Counted from the first letter of the stretch, positions 35,082 through 47,640 are shown. The stretch is DNA of 64,000 bases from Poecilobothrus nobilitatus (GCA_947095535.1 OX352772.1:47945445-48009444), one strand, 5' to 3'. A program made the numbers and translations. Notes: generated from the letters alone by a model not told the origin.

Positions 35082-36563
35082 ATTGTACTTTCATCATCAT
35101 CAACATCAATATCATCATCAACATCATCGTCATCAACATCAACATCATCACCACCAACAAAATCAAAAACAACAAAACTAGAAAGATCAATAAAAAGACC
35201 ATTAAAACCAAGACCAATAAAATTTATACATGATGATTATGATGATTTAGATTTAAGTAGTATTATAAAAGATGATTCATCACCAACAGAGCATACATCT
35301 GAAAATATAAATACAATTGAAGAAGATCATAGTCAATGGGAAACTGATGATGAATTTATGTTTTCAAATACAACAACAAAAACAAAAATTAATAATAATA
35401 ATAATAAAATAAATAATTCTTTATATAATAATTCAAAAAATAATTATTTAAATAATGATTCTATAAAAGAATCAATGACATTAACAAAAAATACAACAAA
35501 AACAATAAATAAATTAAATAAAAATTTAAATGATGCTGATGATGATAATGATGATAATTATTATACAAGTGATGAATCTACATTAACCGGAAATAGTACC
35601 ATAAATGGCGGAAATAATAATTTAATTAATATTAGAATATCAAAATCTGATCCAGAATTAAAAAAATTATCAAAAGAAATTGATGATAGTATTGATAATA
35701 ATATTATAGAAAAACAAAAACATTACCAACAACAACAACAACAACAACAATATAAAAATATGACAAAATATGATAATGATGAAAATTCGTGGAAAACAAT
35801 TTGTATTATTTATAGTCCTTCTGTATTAAAATATCGTAAAATTTTATATGATTATAATAGTAATGAAATTAATTTTAATTTAAATGATAAATATTATTAC
35901 AACATTAACAACAACAACAATAGTAACAATAATATCAATAATAATAATATGAAAATAAATAATAAAAATAATAATGAATTTAATATATTTACCACAAAAA
36001 ATAATGTAACATATTCACCAACACCATCAACATCAACAATAAAAACAACAACATCATCATCATCAACATCATTTATTCAAAATGAATCAAAAGAAAATGC
36101 AATAGTTGAAAAAAATCAATCAGATATTATAATAACAAATAAATCAAATGTCATGCTTCGTACAAATTCAGTTGGAAAATGTCATGAAATTGAATTAAAG
36201 CGTAAAATGACAGCAGTTGCAGCAATATCAGGTGCTAGAAATTCAACATATAGAAATAGTATGATATTAAATGACATTATTGCTAGTAGCACCAATAATA
36301 ATAATAATAATAATTGTAGTATTGCAACAACGAATAATAGTAATAATAATAATAATAGCAATAATAATAATAATAATAGTAGTGTTGCTTCGAATTTTAG
36401 TAGTTTAGAAGAAAGTGAATCTTTAATAAAACAAAAGAAAAATAATAATAGTGATGATTTTTTAAATACTAGTAAACAATTAAGTGTTAATTATAATAGT
36501 ATTATATTGGCGTGGAAGAAAACATTAATGGATATAAATTATCTTGAAGATGAAGAAGATATG
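35080..36563 (+). CDS. Coding exon 2 of the large Asn/Gln-rich protein
   Basis: It continues the frame of exon 1 as residues 1575-2069 with no stop. It opens with a Ser/Thr-rich run, then a basic Pro segment (ERSIKRPLKPRPIKF, from residue 1609), an acidic DDYDDLDLSS patch and QWETDDEF ending at residue 1667. After Asn and Gln runs comes a less biased part with SWKTICIIYSPSVLKYRKIL (W1812), and later RTNSVGKCHEIELKRKM (from residue 1935) with GARNSTYRNSMILNDII. The exon ends LAWKKTLMDINYLEDEEDM. These non-repetitive islands are where homology should be found. The exon ends ATG/GTAAGT (phase 0) with the frame still open, so more coding sequence must follow. Earlier initiation within this exon (ATG 35358) is possible but unnecessary. 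I do not recognise the family; a signalling protein whose catalytic domain lies in later exons is a guess. Confidence 0.85.
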
Positions 36564-36569
36564 GTAAGT
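36561..36569 (+). promoter_or_regulatory. 5' splice site, end of exon 2 (phase 0)
   Basis: ATG/GTAAGTTTT is a full consensus donor. Read through, the frame ends within 18 codons in a hydrophobic, T-rich stretch unlike the exon, which marks the exon end. Confidence 0.8.
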
Positions 36570-37480
36570 TTTAATAATATTATTTACTTTGTTTATTTAT
36601 TTATTTTTTTTTTTTAATTGTATTTACTATATTTTTAGTAAACAATAGATAAATAAGATATACATAAAGAATAGATACATATCAAAAAATTTAATACACG
36701 ACAGTACCTATCTGTAATATGTCGTTATTCATTATCTTTTCTCATTTCTGATCAATTTTGATTTTTTTTTGTTTGTTTTTAATTTTTTTTTTTTTTTATT
36801 TTGTGATTTTAATGGGATGGGAAAGAGTTTTTTTTTTTTTTGAATTTTGTTTATTATGAAGAAAATATAATTAAAAAAATATTACAAAAAAAAAAAAATT
36901 TTAAGCGGAACAATAAAAAATGAATTTTATTTAATTTTTTTCTTTCTTCTTTGTTTTTAATTGTTTATGTGAGAAAATCTTATAATTTATATGCATTTTG
37001 AATATTAAAAAGATATATATACAATGATGACAATATCATTTAGGGAGAACTATGAAATTTTACTTAAATTAAATATTTATTTATAATGAAAGAAAGAGAA
37101 AGATGGATAGATAGATAGGAAAAAAGAGAAAAAAGAAAAAAGGTTTTAGGGTGCCATTAAAAAAATTTAATATTTTTTTTTTTAATGTAAATATATGTAT
37201 TGCAGGCACCTAATAATTTGATTAATTTTTTTTATGTAAAATTATGATCAGGGAGGAGGTAATTAGAGAAGAGGGTAGAAGAGAAGAAATAGTGTACAAA
37301 AATATTTAAAATTAAAAAGTAAATTTCTTTTTTTTTTATATTTGCTATAATTTTTATGCATTGTACCTATATACATGTTTATTAAAATATTTTGAATCAA
37401 AATAATAGTGGCGAAACTGAATATTTTCTTAGTATTTGAATAATTATAAGTTTTGAAAAACTTAGTTCAGTTATTTACAC
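36570..37480. other. AT-rich non-coding stretch
   Basis: T and A homopolymers (36770-36900), a short gatagata run near 37106-37120, and nothing else that can be supported. Confidence 0.5.
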
Positions 37481-37482
37481 TC

Positions 37483-37913
37483 ATTGAGCCAAATTGAACC
37501 AAATCAGATTTATACTCGTAATTTATACTCGTGATTTCGCTTCTGCAAATTTTTCTTTCACTTCATTCATTCCCTCTTGCCTGTAAACTAATTTTGTGAT
37601 GGGGCTTTTTAGTATTCATTTTTTAAATCAAAATTTTAGAGTTTTTAAAAATAAGTTCAGCAACACAAAGAAAAACACAAATAAAAATTTTTATGTGCCT
37701 AAAAAAAATTTTGTGTATGTGACACGTTTTATTATTATTTCGAAATTCAAACAGAAAAGTCATATAGGTAGGTACGTATGTTTTTTATATTTGTCGACAA
37801 TACTTATTTTAAAATAAAATATTTACACACACATATAAAAGTAACGACTTCAGTGTAGAACCGTATGAAATAAAATGCTTTCTGCAGAAAATACTCGTTC
37901 GATTTGGCCCAAT
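37483..37913. mobile_element. MITE candidate with 17-bp imperfect TIRs
   Basis: ATTGAGCCAAATTGAAC (37483-37499) and GTTCGATTTGGCCCAAT (37897-37913) are inverted repeats with 15 of 17 positions matching. The span is 431 bp. Inside, TATACTCGT occurs twice near the left end and ATACTCG next to the right TIR, and TTCTGCA/TGCAGAA pairs lie inside both ends. No target-site duplication was identified. The frame at 37596-37817 lies inside and is not a gene. Confidence 0.45.
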
Positions 37914-40900
37914 ATGTTTTCCGTTCTGCAATTTAAATCTTTCTCAGATAGTTAGTATATTTTTTATATCCTTTTTACTGCAACAAATGAACTTAATTAC
38001 CCTAAGAGTGTATTAGACGTAGACTAACCATTTGGGAAAAAATAGAAATATTCAAATTCAAAAAATATTAAAAAATGTATTGAGCCTTATATAATATTGT
38101 GCAGTGATGTTTATAAGATCTTTTTTTTTATTTTTAATTTATAATTAACTGCTTAACAAAATTATTTATTATACTGTTAGACTATTTTCTTTTCTTTTAT
38201 TCCTGTTTACTAAAAAGATTTGTATATAATTTGTGATAGTTAAATTGAATTTTTTGCAATGGTTTAAGTTGAATTGAATTTAATGAAAAACGGACGTGTA
38301 ATGGAGAAAAACCCATATCTCAATCTATTAAATAAAAAGAAAAAAATCGAATATATTTATAATTTGGATTTAAACAGAGAAAAATCTTCTAAATCATCTA
38401 TAGATTTATCTTAAAAAATATCATTTAATTCAGAACTTTCTATTTGTTTATTCATCTAGAAATTTTAACTAAGAGTTAATTAAAAATGATGTCAAGGTTT
38501 AAAATTCAACTATGTTGGTTTGATATTTGCCTTAAATAACATCAAGGCAGAATTAAAAAATAATGACACAAATATCATATTTAGTGTTAAAACCGTTTAT
38601 TTCTATTAAAAAAATGTATTGTACAATATACATTATGTTATACCATTACACCTTAAGCATGGTAAACATTTCATTTGATTTTTGGCAAAGCTCTTAAATT
38701 TTAATACAAAAATTGTATTTTTTTTTTTGTCTTTAAAATTTCATCTCTGAGATTTTTACGCAGTAAAAGGGCTTGTCTGTAATTAAAAATTGTTTAAATT
38801 AAAATACAAAGAATGTAAAACAACATGAGAAAAACCATAAAAAGAGTTGGCACCATGAAGAGTTTGTATATATACATACATATGTATATATGTATTAAGA
38901 TAAAACATGAAAATATTTAAATATATTTTTTTATCAAAATATTTTAATAAAAAAAAAAAAAGGGGAAATCCTTTTTAAGTTAATATTAAACACTTTTTTT
39001 TTTGTTTTTTTTTTTTTGCTTTCAAAAATGTGAGGAAGTTTCTATATTAGTTAATGTTGTTTAAAAAATTTTATACTCATGAGTAATATATTTAACAAGG
39101 GTATAATTTACTATTTAGGAATCTATTAAAGGCATGTGTTAAAAATTAAAAGCGGAAGAGATCCCCAAAAAAAAAAAAATATATGTGTGGTGTTTTGCTT
39201 TTTTTTTTTCTATTTTTCTTTTTATGTTTTTTTTTTTTTGATATAGGAAATTTAAAGTGACAATTTTAATTTATTTTTAAATTTTTTAAAAATTCTACTT
39301 TGTATATTTAAGTAGGTATGTATTTTATCTACCTGCCCATTTTTGAGGTTTGAATTTTGTTCATTCATTTGTATTCTCTTAGCTTTTATTATTATGGTCA
39401 GTTTTTGTTGAATTGAATTGAATTTGAAGTTTTTGTTTTTTTAAAAAATAATATTTCCGTTTAAAAAAAATTTGTTTATAATGATAATTTAGTCTAAATC
39501 TGACTCACTTTATTTTTTTTTTTTTTGTTCTATATCATATCAATGAATTAGAATTTTTTTAAATAAAATAAAAAAAAATGTCAAAGATTAGGGTTTCCTT
39601 TAGGGGGTAAATTTTTATAATGAAATTGTGTGCTGAATAAAAAAAATTATATTCATTTATTTATTTTTATATAATTCAGAATGTGTTATGTATTTACTTT
39701 GAAAAGCAATAACCTTAATAAGAGGCCACGTATAATAAGATTTTTTTGGGTAGTAGATGGGAATCAATAAAAAAGACAATGAAGAAAAGATAGCAGATTT
39801 TATAATGGAGTGAACCTAAACCATTTTCTCTATGTTGTTATTAAAACCCATATTCCTGATTGACCGAACAAAAAAGGACAAATATTGTGCACAGACTTAC
39901 CTTATTATTGTGCACAAAATCAGAATTTTTAGTGGAACGCCTCAGAATTGCCATGAGTTTTCATTTTTATTTTATAATGTAACTTTTAAAATTTTTATCC
40001 TTGTATAAAATTCATCTCATATAAAGTCTTAAAATATTTTAAAATTTTTAATTCTTAATCCCTCTCTCTCACGGACATTAATTTTTTTTTAGTTTCTTAA
40101 TAGTGTTTTTTTAGTCTCTTAATAATTTTTTTTGTAAAATAATTTTTTATTTGACTTGCGAGGATAGGTGCGAATCATCGAAACATACTATAGAGAAGTA
40201 GAACTATCACGAGCTCTCTATTAGTGCGTGGAACTTTAACCTTCTAAATACTATATGTCCTTTTTTTACCAATCAATATAGGTTATATGTCATTAAGTAC
40301 TAATTAATGTCAAAGGAAGTAAATAATAAGACGAATAACCAATTTTGTGAGTTTAAAAATATATCTGCACTTAATTTATATGACCTTAAAATTTTCTATC
40401 TGGTTCGATTATTCCGATTAAAAATATCAGATGAAATATAAGACCGATTATATTTTTTGTATAAATCTTTTATTGTAAATTTAAATTTGTTTTTACAAAA
40501 TAATTAGATACCTTTTCAGCATTTAGCTTAATTACTTTATAACCTGGCAACAATATGTTAACATGATATTTTAATAGAATTTCAAAATTTTTATATGAAT
40601 TTAGTAGTTTTAGTATGGGTCATAAAACTTTATTTTTTATCATTAAAATTAAAACAGAATTCTTTTTATTTTTTTTTGTTAAATATGTTAACATATGTGT
40701 ATAAATAATTATTTTAAGGTAAATTAAATTAAAATTTATAATTTTTTAATTATATTTACAAAAAAAAAAACAAAACACATGCGTTTGTTTCTCTTGAAAT
40801 TTTTAATTATAGATTTTCATTTAAAAATAACTTTAATTTTTTGACACCGAAAATAAATTAATAATTTTTTTTTTTAATTATTTTTTATTTAAAATAATAT

Positions 40901-41475
40901 TTATTACTTTTTAAATATTTGTAAGATCTGGTTAAATTCTAAAGAAATGATTAAATCAAATAAAAAACGTATGTCATACTTAAATATAATTGCCAATTAT
41001 ATAAAATATAAAACAAAAAAAAAAAAAAGAAAACAATTTAAATTACTTAATAAATAATAATTGGTAAACAGTTGTTTTATTATTTTACGCCATTTTTAAT
41101 ACCGGAAATATAAAAAAAAAAAAAGCCGAAAAATGTTCTAATATTTTTTTTTTTAACAAATTAGGGGTAATATTTTGTTATTTTTTTAACGATAATTTTC
41201 CACTTTTAATAAAATGTTATTGATTATTAGTTATTGAAATTTTATAAAGAAATTATAAAAGATTGTTAGTGAAAGTAATATAATTAATTTTAAATTTGTT
41301 TATTTTTACTCTTTTAAGGAACTTAAGGAATTCATTAAGTCTATTGTTATTAGTTGTATTAAGTCATTGATTACTCTTTAGCTGTAGCTATTGTACAAAT
41401 TATAAAATATATGCAACATATACAATTTATTTTATATTACGATATTAAATATTACGGTAAAAATTACTAATATTG
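37914..41475. other. AT-rich non-coding stretch
   Basis: No gene or element could be supported. It contains many A and T runs and a catacatatgtatatatg palindromic simple repeat near 38875-38895. Confidence 0.5.
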
Positions 41476-41479
41476 GATA

Positions 41480-41720
41480 TAATCTGACTATGGAGTTTGA
41501 ACCCAATATTTTTGATTGAAAGCCCTGCAATTTTACCACTATATGCTATTGATCAGATCCTTTTTGTCGTAACATCATATTCTATCGAAGCATTATTTCT
41601 TTTAACTGGGCTTTGGATCCAAGATCTTTTGTTTGAAAGACCGGCAATTTTACCACTATTCTATTGGTCAGATCATTTGTGTCGTATCATTATTTATGAT
41701 GGATTATTTTATCGAAGTAT
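41480..41720 (-). mobile_element. Tandem pair of tRNA-like SINE heads
   Basis: Two copies about 117 bases apart, both on the minus strand. The copy at about 41490-41550 reads TAGTGGTAAAATTGCAGG (A-box) and then TTGGGTTCAAACTCC (B-box). The copy at about 41607-41668 reads TAGTGGTAAAATTGCCGG and then CTTGGATCCAAAGCCC. A-box and B-box spacing is tRNA-like, and both share CTGA(T/C)CAATAG upstream. The right copy is followed by a further ATCGA(A)GTATTATTTCT segment also present in the other, so the unit is a dimer or tandem duplication. Open-frame translation across it is meaningless. Confidence 0.6.
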
Positions 41721-42103
41721 TATTTCTCTACAAAGTGTTCATTACTTTTAGTGCAAAACTTAATTAACAAAATTTTAAGTTATGTATCATTTAATTTTGT
41801 TACAAAGTTGAATATATCTTTTAACAATTAACTACCTTTTATTATTTTATCTGTATCGTTTAATGAAATCTCTCTAAATGAAAAATCTTTCTATATATAT
41901 TTTATTTCGAGTTTTTAATCCATTTACAGGTGATGAAATTAATTTTATTTAAGATATGATGTCTGATTCTTATAACTTTTACATTAAATTTGTTATTTTT
42001 AGAACATGTTCGGTCATAATATTTAGTTACTTTTTCTCCATTTATAATATATTACCTACTTTTCTTCTTTTATATTAAGTACTTTTCTTATTTTATATTA
42101 GTT

Positions 42104-43666
42104 ATACCCGTACGATAGGATCGGGTATAATAAAATTACTCCTCCGTTTGTAACACCTCGAAATAAGCGAGCTAGATATACCTTCAAAGGTATGGATCGG
42201 ATCAGGAAAAAATTCTAAGACTTTTGAGCCATGTCCGTCCGTCCGTCTGTCCGTCAGCACGCTAACTCAAAAACTAAGAAAGCTAGAATCTTGAAATTAA
42301 AACAAAATATTCTGGAAGTAATTTGTAGGTTCCCTATTTTTTTTGGTTGAGTTTGGACCAAGCCTTAGGGTAGCTCTCGAACACCTAACTTTTAGATCCC
42401 CACATTTTTTTTGCAATAGAGCTATGAAATTTTAACTACTGATAGATCTCACAAAAATATTAATTTTATTTTGAATAACTTTTTTTTGTAGCCCCACCCG
42501 TTACGGAGCTACAGCTCCCCAAAGGTTCAAAAAAGCTCTATATTTAAATTGTTATAGCACAAGTTGAATAAGGTATATCTTCATTTTGAAAACGCCAAAC
42601 GATTACTACTTTCATTAGCTTTAAAAGTATATATACAATAAATATATATTTGTAGCATACGGTGTCTTAATTTACCGTTATGTGAAACTCAAATTTTGCA
42701 AAATCCTTCAACCCTTCTATCTTCTAAACGGTTTAAGTTGGAAACTTGAAATTTTGACAGAAGTTAGATCTTTCAAAATAAGTATGAGTCATTTAAAAAT
42801 TTTTTTTTGTATCACCCCCCGTTTAGGAGCTGTAAGGGGTCAAAAACTGAAAATTTCTTATTTTTAAACACCTGTAACTTGAACACCTGTTAAAATTTTT
42901 TTGAAGTAATGCACAAAAATTAAAGCTTCAACATTATACTTTTATTTCTGTTAATAACTTTTTTTAATAATGTAGGGTTACTTTATAATTGACGAAAGTG
43001 TTACTTGAATTTTTCAAATTTTCTAACAAATTTCTTCAACAAATTTTTTGCATTTTGTTTTACTCGATAATTTGAAATTGTTGAGGATATAATGCGTAGT
43101 ACATAAAAATGTAAATAAATAAACAACATAACGGTTGCTTGAAGAATTTTTATTTATATGATATTAATATATATACATACTTATATAATATCATGTTTAT
43201 TTACATATCGTATATGTCACTAGTGAATGAATGATAAGAGTGTAGATGTATATTATATAGCGGCCGTATTTACATACATATATGTATTTTATTGTACTTA
43301 TAAGAAATTATTCTGTCAATGGAATATTTAAATATAATATAATATAATATTTAAAATTATATTTACTATTTTGTACTAAGTAAATTTAATATACATTTAC
43401 CGCTTAGTATTAAATGGTACTATAGAATATTTGAAAAAGTTTTGGATTGATAATCGTTATGTGGAAGGTTAGAATCTGCTTTTGAAGAATGTACATATAA
43501 ACATATAGTTTGAATATATGTACAATCCATAGTTCTAGAAATTATAAAATTCACCCAAATTATTTTAAAATACTAAAATATTAAAAAAATAATATTGTAA
43601 GCAGAGTGACAGGCTGTGAACATACTAACGGTTCGTACGGGTATCTAAGAGTTGACAAAGGCAACT
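42104..43666 (+). mobile_element. Helentron/DINE-like non-autonomous element, copy B
   Basis: ATACCCGTACGA (42104-42115) and TCGTACGGGTAT (43633-43644) are a perfect 12-bp inverted repeat. The left end also folds on itself: TTATACCCG at 42102-42110 with CGGGTATAA just beyond. Just outside the right repeat is a hairpin AGTTG...CAACT at 43650-43666, the same relative position as in copy A. Then come CACCTCGAAATAAGCGAGC, GAGCCATG, the GTCCGTCCGTCCGTCTGTCC microsatellite (from about 42233) and a core shared with copy E in inverted orientation. No protein coding; the frame 42682-42867 lies inside the core and is not a gene. Confidence 0.7.
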
Positions 43667-43669
43667 GTA

Positions 43670-44350
43670 TTCTTCCTCGTTTTCTTATATATTATATTAG
43701 TTTCCCAAAATTAATTCTGAGCTAAATCTTTTTATTCAACACTAATAGGCATTACAATTTAATAATTTTATAAATTAACTTATAATTATTTTATTTCTAA
43801 TATTTTTTTAATATCTGACTAATGGCGCAGTGTGAAAGTTCTCAGCTAGTTTTTTTAATTGCAAACTCTCGTTAGGTCCATGTCTAAATTAATAATGTCA
43901 CAATATTAAATTAATAAAAAAATTATATTAAAATTATGTTCGCCTCCTCACAGTAGAAAATAATAAATGTAAAGAAGAATATTTTTTCGTAATATAAGAA
44001 ACAATATAACAATATTTTTCCAGTGCCTATACTATGACTATTCCCAGGAGACTCTATGAGACTCAAACTTTGGCTGATATTGATTTGAAAATTTTTCTTT
44101 TCATTAATATAATTTTTTTCATAAAAAAATATTTTAAATATTGTAAAAAATTCGAAATTATTATTAAATTACAAAATTATTTCATAAGCTCAATGTTTTT
44201 AAAATTAATTAGAGCAGAAAAATTTAGTTGCTTTAATAATGGTTGTTAAAAAATAGAATTTAGTCATCAGGATAAAAATCATTAGTGGTTTAAGTAAATT
44301 AAATAATTAAATAATTAAATTTTGAATTAAATATTATTAATGTTATTGTT
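43670..44350. other. Non-coding stretch
   Basis: AT-rich. A slightly GC-richer piece at 44024-44090 follows a plausible TTTTCCAG acceptor-like sequence but has no donor and no recognisable protein; see the rejected list. Confidence 0.4.
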
Positions 44351-44354
44351 ATAA

Positions 44355-44575
44355 TTTTATTTATTTATTTATATTCAGGTACCGTGGTACATAAATGTGC
44401 CAGGTAGGTATAACCCCTGTTTCCTGGTAGGAATGTGGAGTGTACGAGATATTATGATATATAAAGTAGTTATATATTACGATATATGAATATTTTGTTT
44501 TTTTATATTATAATTATTGTACCCAGCAGGGAATCGAACCCGAGACCTCTCATAATTTAATAAGAGGTCTTAATT
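44355..44575 (-). mobile_element. tRNA-derived SINE, same tail family as 19014-19230
   Basis: On the minus strand a perfect B-box GGGTTCGATTCCC maps to 44529-44541, within tRNA-like GAGGTCTCGGGTTCGATTCC. The preceding 8-bp stem AGACCTCT/AGAGGTCT (44543-44550 and 44563-44570) could be a relic of a tRNA arm. The 3' part, CTACCAGGAAACAGGGGTTA and CTACCTGGCACATTTATG, matches the SINE at 19014-19230, and it ends in (TAAA)n at about 44358-44373. The A-box end is not clear, so the 5' end may be truncated. Confidence 0.65.
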
Positions 44576-44608
44576 TTTATTTAATAGATTTTTATTTTAA
44601 ATCTTTAT

Positions 44609-44711
44609 TATTTATTTATTTTATTTTATTTATTTATTTATTTATATTAATATTACATACATAAATGTAATGCAATATTATTGAACCATCGACTACCAAG
44701 GCCATTATAGC
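44609..44711 (-). mobile_element. LINE-like 3' tail fragment
   Basis: Minus strand: AATGGCCTTGGTAGTCGATG, then AATATTGCATTACATT and GTAATATTAATATAAATAAA, ending in (AAAT)n. The same blocks occur at 7079-7161 and as the tail of the SINE at 12433-12696. It lies directly beside the SINE at 44355-44575 in the same orientation. Confidence 0.5.
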
Positions 44712-44724
44712 TTTTTTTATTTTA

Positions 44725-47640
44725 TTATTTACTCTTATTTTTTAATTTTTTACAATGAATATTTAAATTTAATTACATCTTTTTTGTTTTTGTATTTCAT
44801 ATTTCAATAAGGGAAAAAGCCGAGTGGAATACATTATCATTCGCAAAATACAAGTCTAGCGCGCAATCATTTTGACTCATCTTCCAAGATGTCAAGATGA
44901 GTAAAAATATTTCTATGTTTAATTGTTAGCGTTCCTTTTACCAGTAAAACATTATATCAGTTCATATAATTTGTACCTGTCTTCCTTCACACATCTTCCA
45001 ACATGACAAGATGTATGAAGGACCTTCAGTACTACGTTGATTCATTCTACGTATTATATTCCATTCTGCATAAAAACCCTTTCATTTTTTCTCAAATCTG
45101 TTTAAATTTTAACTAATTTTACAACAATTTGATATTATATAATTTACATTACAAAACAAGCTTAATAATCTAAAGAAAAAATTGCCAAAAAAATATTGAA
45201 GGTATGGGGACGCCCATTAGCTCTGGCATATCCACCAAACAGCTGGTGCTGGTATTAGGTGAAAGTCCTAAGATCCTTCAGTGTTGATTCTTCTATTAAA
45301 ATTGACCAAATTATTATAATTAAATTTTATTATTGGTCAGATGTGAATAAATAATTAAAAAAATGGTAATTTCTCTATATAGAAGGTTTGATTTATTATA
45401 GTATTTGTTGTTTTATGCCTCAAAGGATTTGTTGTTGTTGGAAACATTTTATTTTTTTCAACAATCTTTAAATTTTCTGTACTCTTTCTGTTGGTAATTC
45501 AAAAATTTAAAAATTATACAAATATTTGAACTTACTTTCAACATACAATTTTGTTTGTTTTGAGAAAAATGACCATAACTTCTGTTAAAAACAAGATTAA
45601 AGCATTCTAAAAAAAGCTATTCTGACCATTGGGCCAACAATCTAATCCTCATACAAAACTTTTCTCTATACTAATTATCCCCTCCACGATGGTTTAGGTC
45701 AATGCACTTACTTACGAATCACCCTGTATAATTTTCTTTGTCTGTTTGCCCTGCATCTCTATTCAGATTTAGTTTTTAGTACATAAATTTTCATTGGGTT
45801 GCACTTGTAACTATATATTATATTATATTGTTACATGGCAAGCAATTATACTTAATCATTTCTCTTATCTAATTTTTTTGAACTCTTTTATCTATCTCTG
45901 ACTTGTAATGTAAATAATAATATGTTACATAAAATTTTGTTATTAACTATTTTTCTTTTTAAAACTTCTGTTTTCTTGGAATTAATTTATAGATTAGCAA
46001 TATAATCTTTTAATGTAATAAGTATATAAATTATATTTATATACTTAATTAACATTATATTTTTCTATTTATAAAAAGTGATAATGAATAAAAAAAGAAA
46101 ATTAGTATTAAACTTTAACAGATTATGCAATAACCCAATGTTTGAACATTTCTGCTTTTGCAATTTTTGCTGATTCCGTTATTTATTTCTAATTAAAGTT
46201 AACAAATCAATTGATTAAATGTTGATTAAACATGTATTTTTAATTCTTAAAAAAATATTAGTTCTATATAAACAGTGCTGTGGAATGAGTATATTTTTGA
46301 TATATATGTATGTAAAAATGATGCCTAATCTTAAATAATTCTCCAAGAAATCTGTGAAATATCTATAAAACATACATTCGATCAAACATACAGGATATAT
46401 TGCAAATCTCATATATGGGGCTGGCGCACTTTAAACTTCTTTCAGTTCAAAAGTGAATCTTTGAAACTGCCTCAACAAAGTTCTAAATCGTAGGCGATCG
46501 TGTCAAATTAGTAACATTAAGTCTTTTTAACATTCATCGAAATATTGGAGCAATTTCACTCTTTTATACTCTGTACACAATTAGAGTAGCCGCCAGTGCT
46601 CTTTTCTACACTTTACAATAAAAGAGTAATCAATGACTTAGTGGAACTAATGACTTTAGAAATTGAAGCTTACTCTAATATGAATAATAAACAACTTAGT
46701 GGATTCCCAAAGCTGCTTAAGTTTGTAGGTGTCTCCAAACGGGTTATGAAAAGTCATTCGTTGTGAGAACTACTAGGAACATCGTTGCATCAAATGTGTT
46801 TTCCTCTGTTACCAATATTCCATTATACAATTAGCAACAATTAAAAAATAACTTTTTTAGGTTGTTTGTATTATTTTTAAGTTGTTTCTATTGGTTGTTT
46901 CTTTATTAGTATAAAGAAATCCGTTCCTAGTATTTAATTAGCGTGTAAAAGAAAAAAACAAAATTAAATTGGAAATATTTCAAATTCATTTATTAATATT
47001 CTTAGATTTTGTGAATTAAAAATAATCTTTTACAATAAATCATTTTGTTTTACTCAGTTGTACTTGTACAAGTCAGAATTTAAGGGATTATAATCGTATT
47101 TTTTCAATATGTCGATAATTGAGAGCAAAAGAAGCATAACTTCCGATTTTAATAACAATTCAATGCTAATCTGATAGTTTTATTTATTATATATACTTAT
47201 AATAAATTTTAAAAGTTTTTCTATAAAAAAAATTCGTCATGCATTCGATGATAATAACGTATATAAATTTTAAATTAATTAATTACAAATTTTAATTAAA
47301 ATTAATAATAATTTATAATAAAATAAAAAAAATTTGTAGATAAATTATTAATTTGAACTTTACAAATTGATTATTTCTAAAAGAATACCGCAAATCGGTC
47401 ATAATCGGTTATAATATATAAGTTAAGACTGTAAGCTTTTAAATTTTTACTGAAAATCTGTTAAATGGTGTCTAGATATGTCGAATTATTTGCCATTAAA
47501 GCCGTTCGAAGTTATTCAGCATCTATTAAATTATATTTTCTTTGAGAGAAATAAGTAAAGCCTGCTTTCTATTTAATATAATTTTATAAAACATATTGAA
47601 TTGATTTTAAACAAATGTATAGTGAGCATAATATAGTGAT
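44725..47640. other. Non-coding stretch, mostly featureless
   Basis: No gene is seen. ATCACCCTGTATAA at about 45720-45733 matches the CACCCTGTAT motifs near 1150 and 1328, a likely repeat remnant. Blocks at 45205-45280 and 46420-46800 are a little less AT-rich than their surroundings and may be old repeats. The minus-strand frame at 46215-46412 has no support. Confidence 0.45.

Noticed and set aside
41296..41381. Phase-0 terminal exon candidate after CTCTTTTAAG, reading ELKEFIKSIVISCIKSLITL then a stop
   Set aside because: The phase fits exon 2, but the acceptor ends AAG in weak context, codon use is indistinguishable from background, and a 20-residue terminal exon would leave the protein without any conserved C-terminal domain. 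Not enough to call.
44024..44090. Possible exon after TTTTCCAG with GC-richer sequence (ACTATGACTATTCCCAGG)
   Set aside because: No donor follows, the frame in phase 0 hits a stop after 11 codons, and the sequence has the look of an old repeat fragment.
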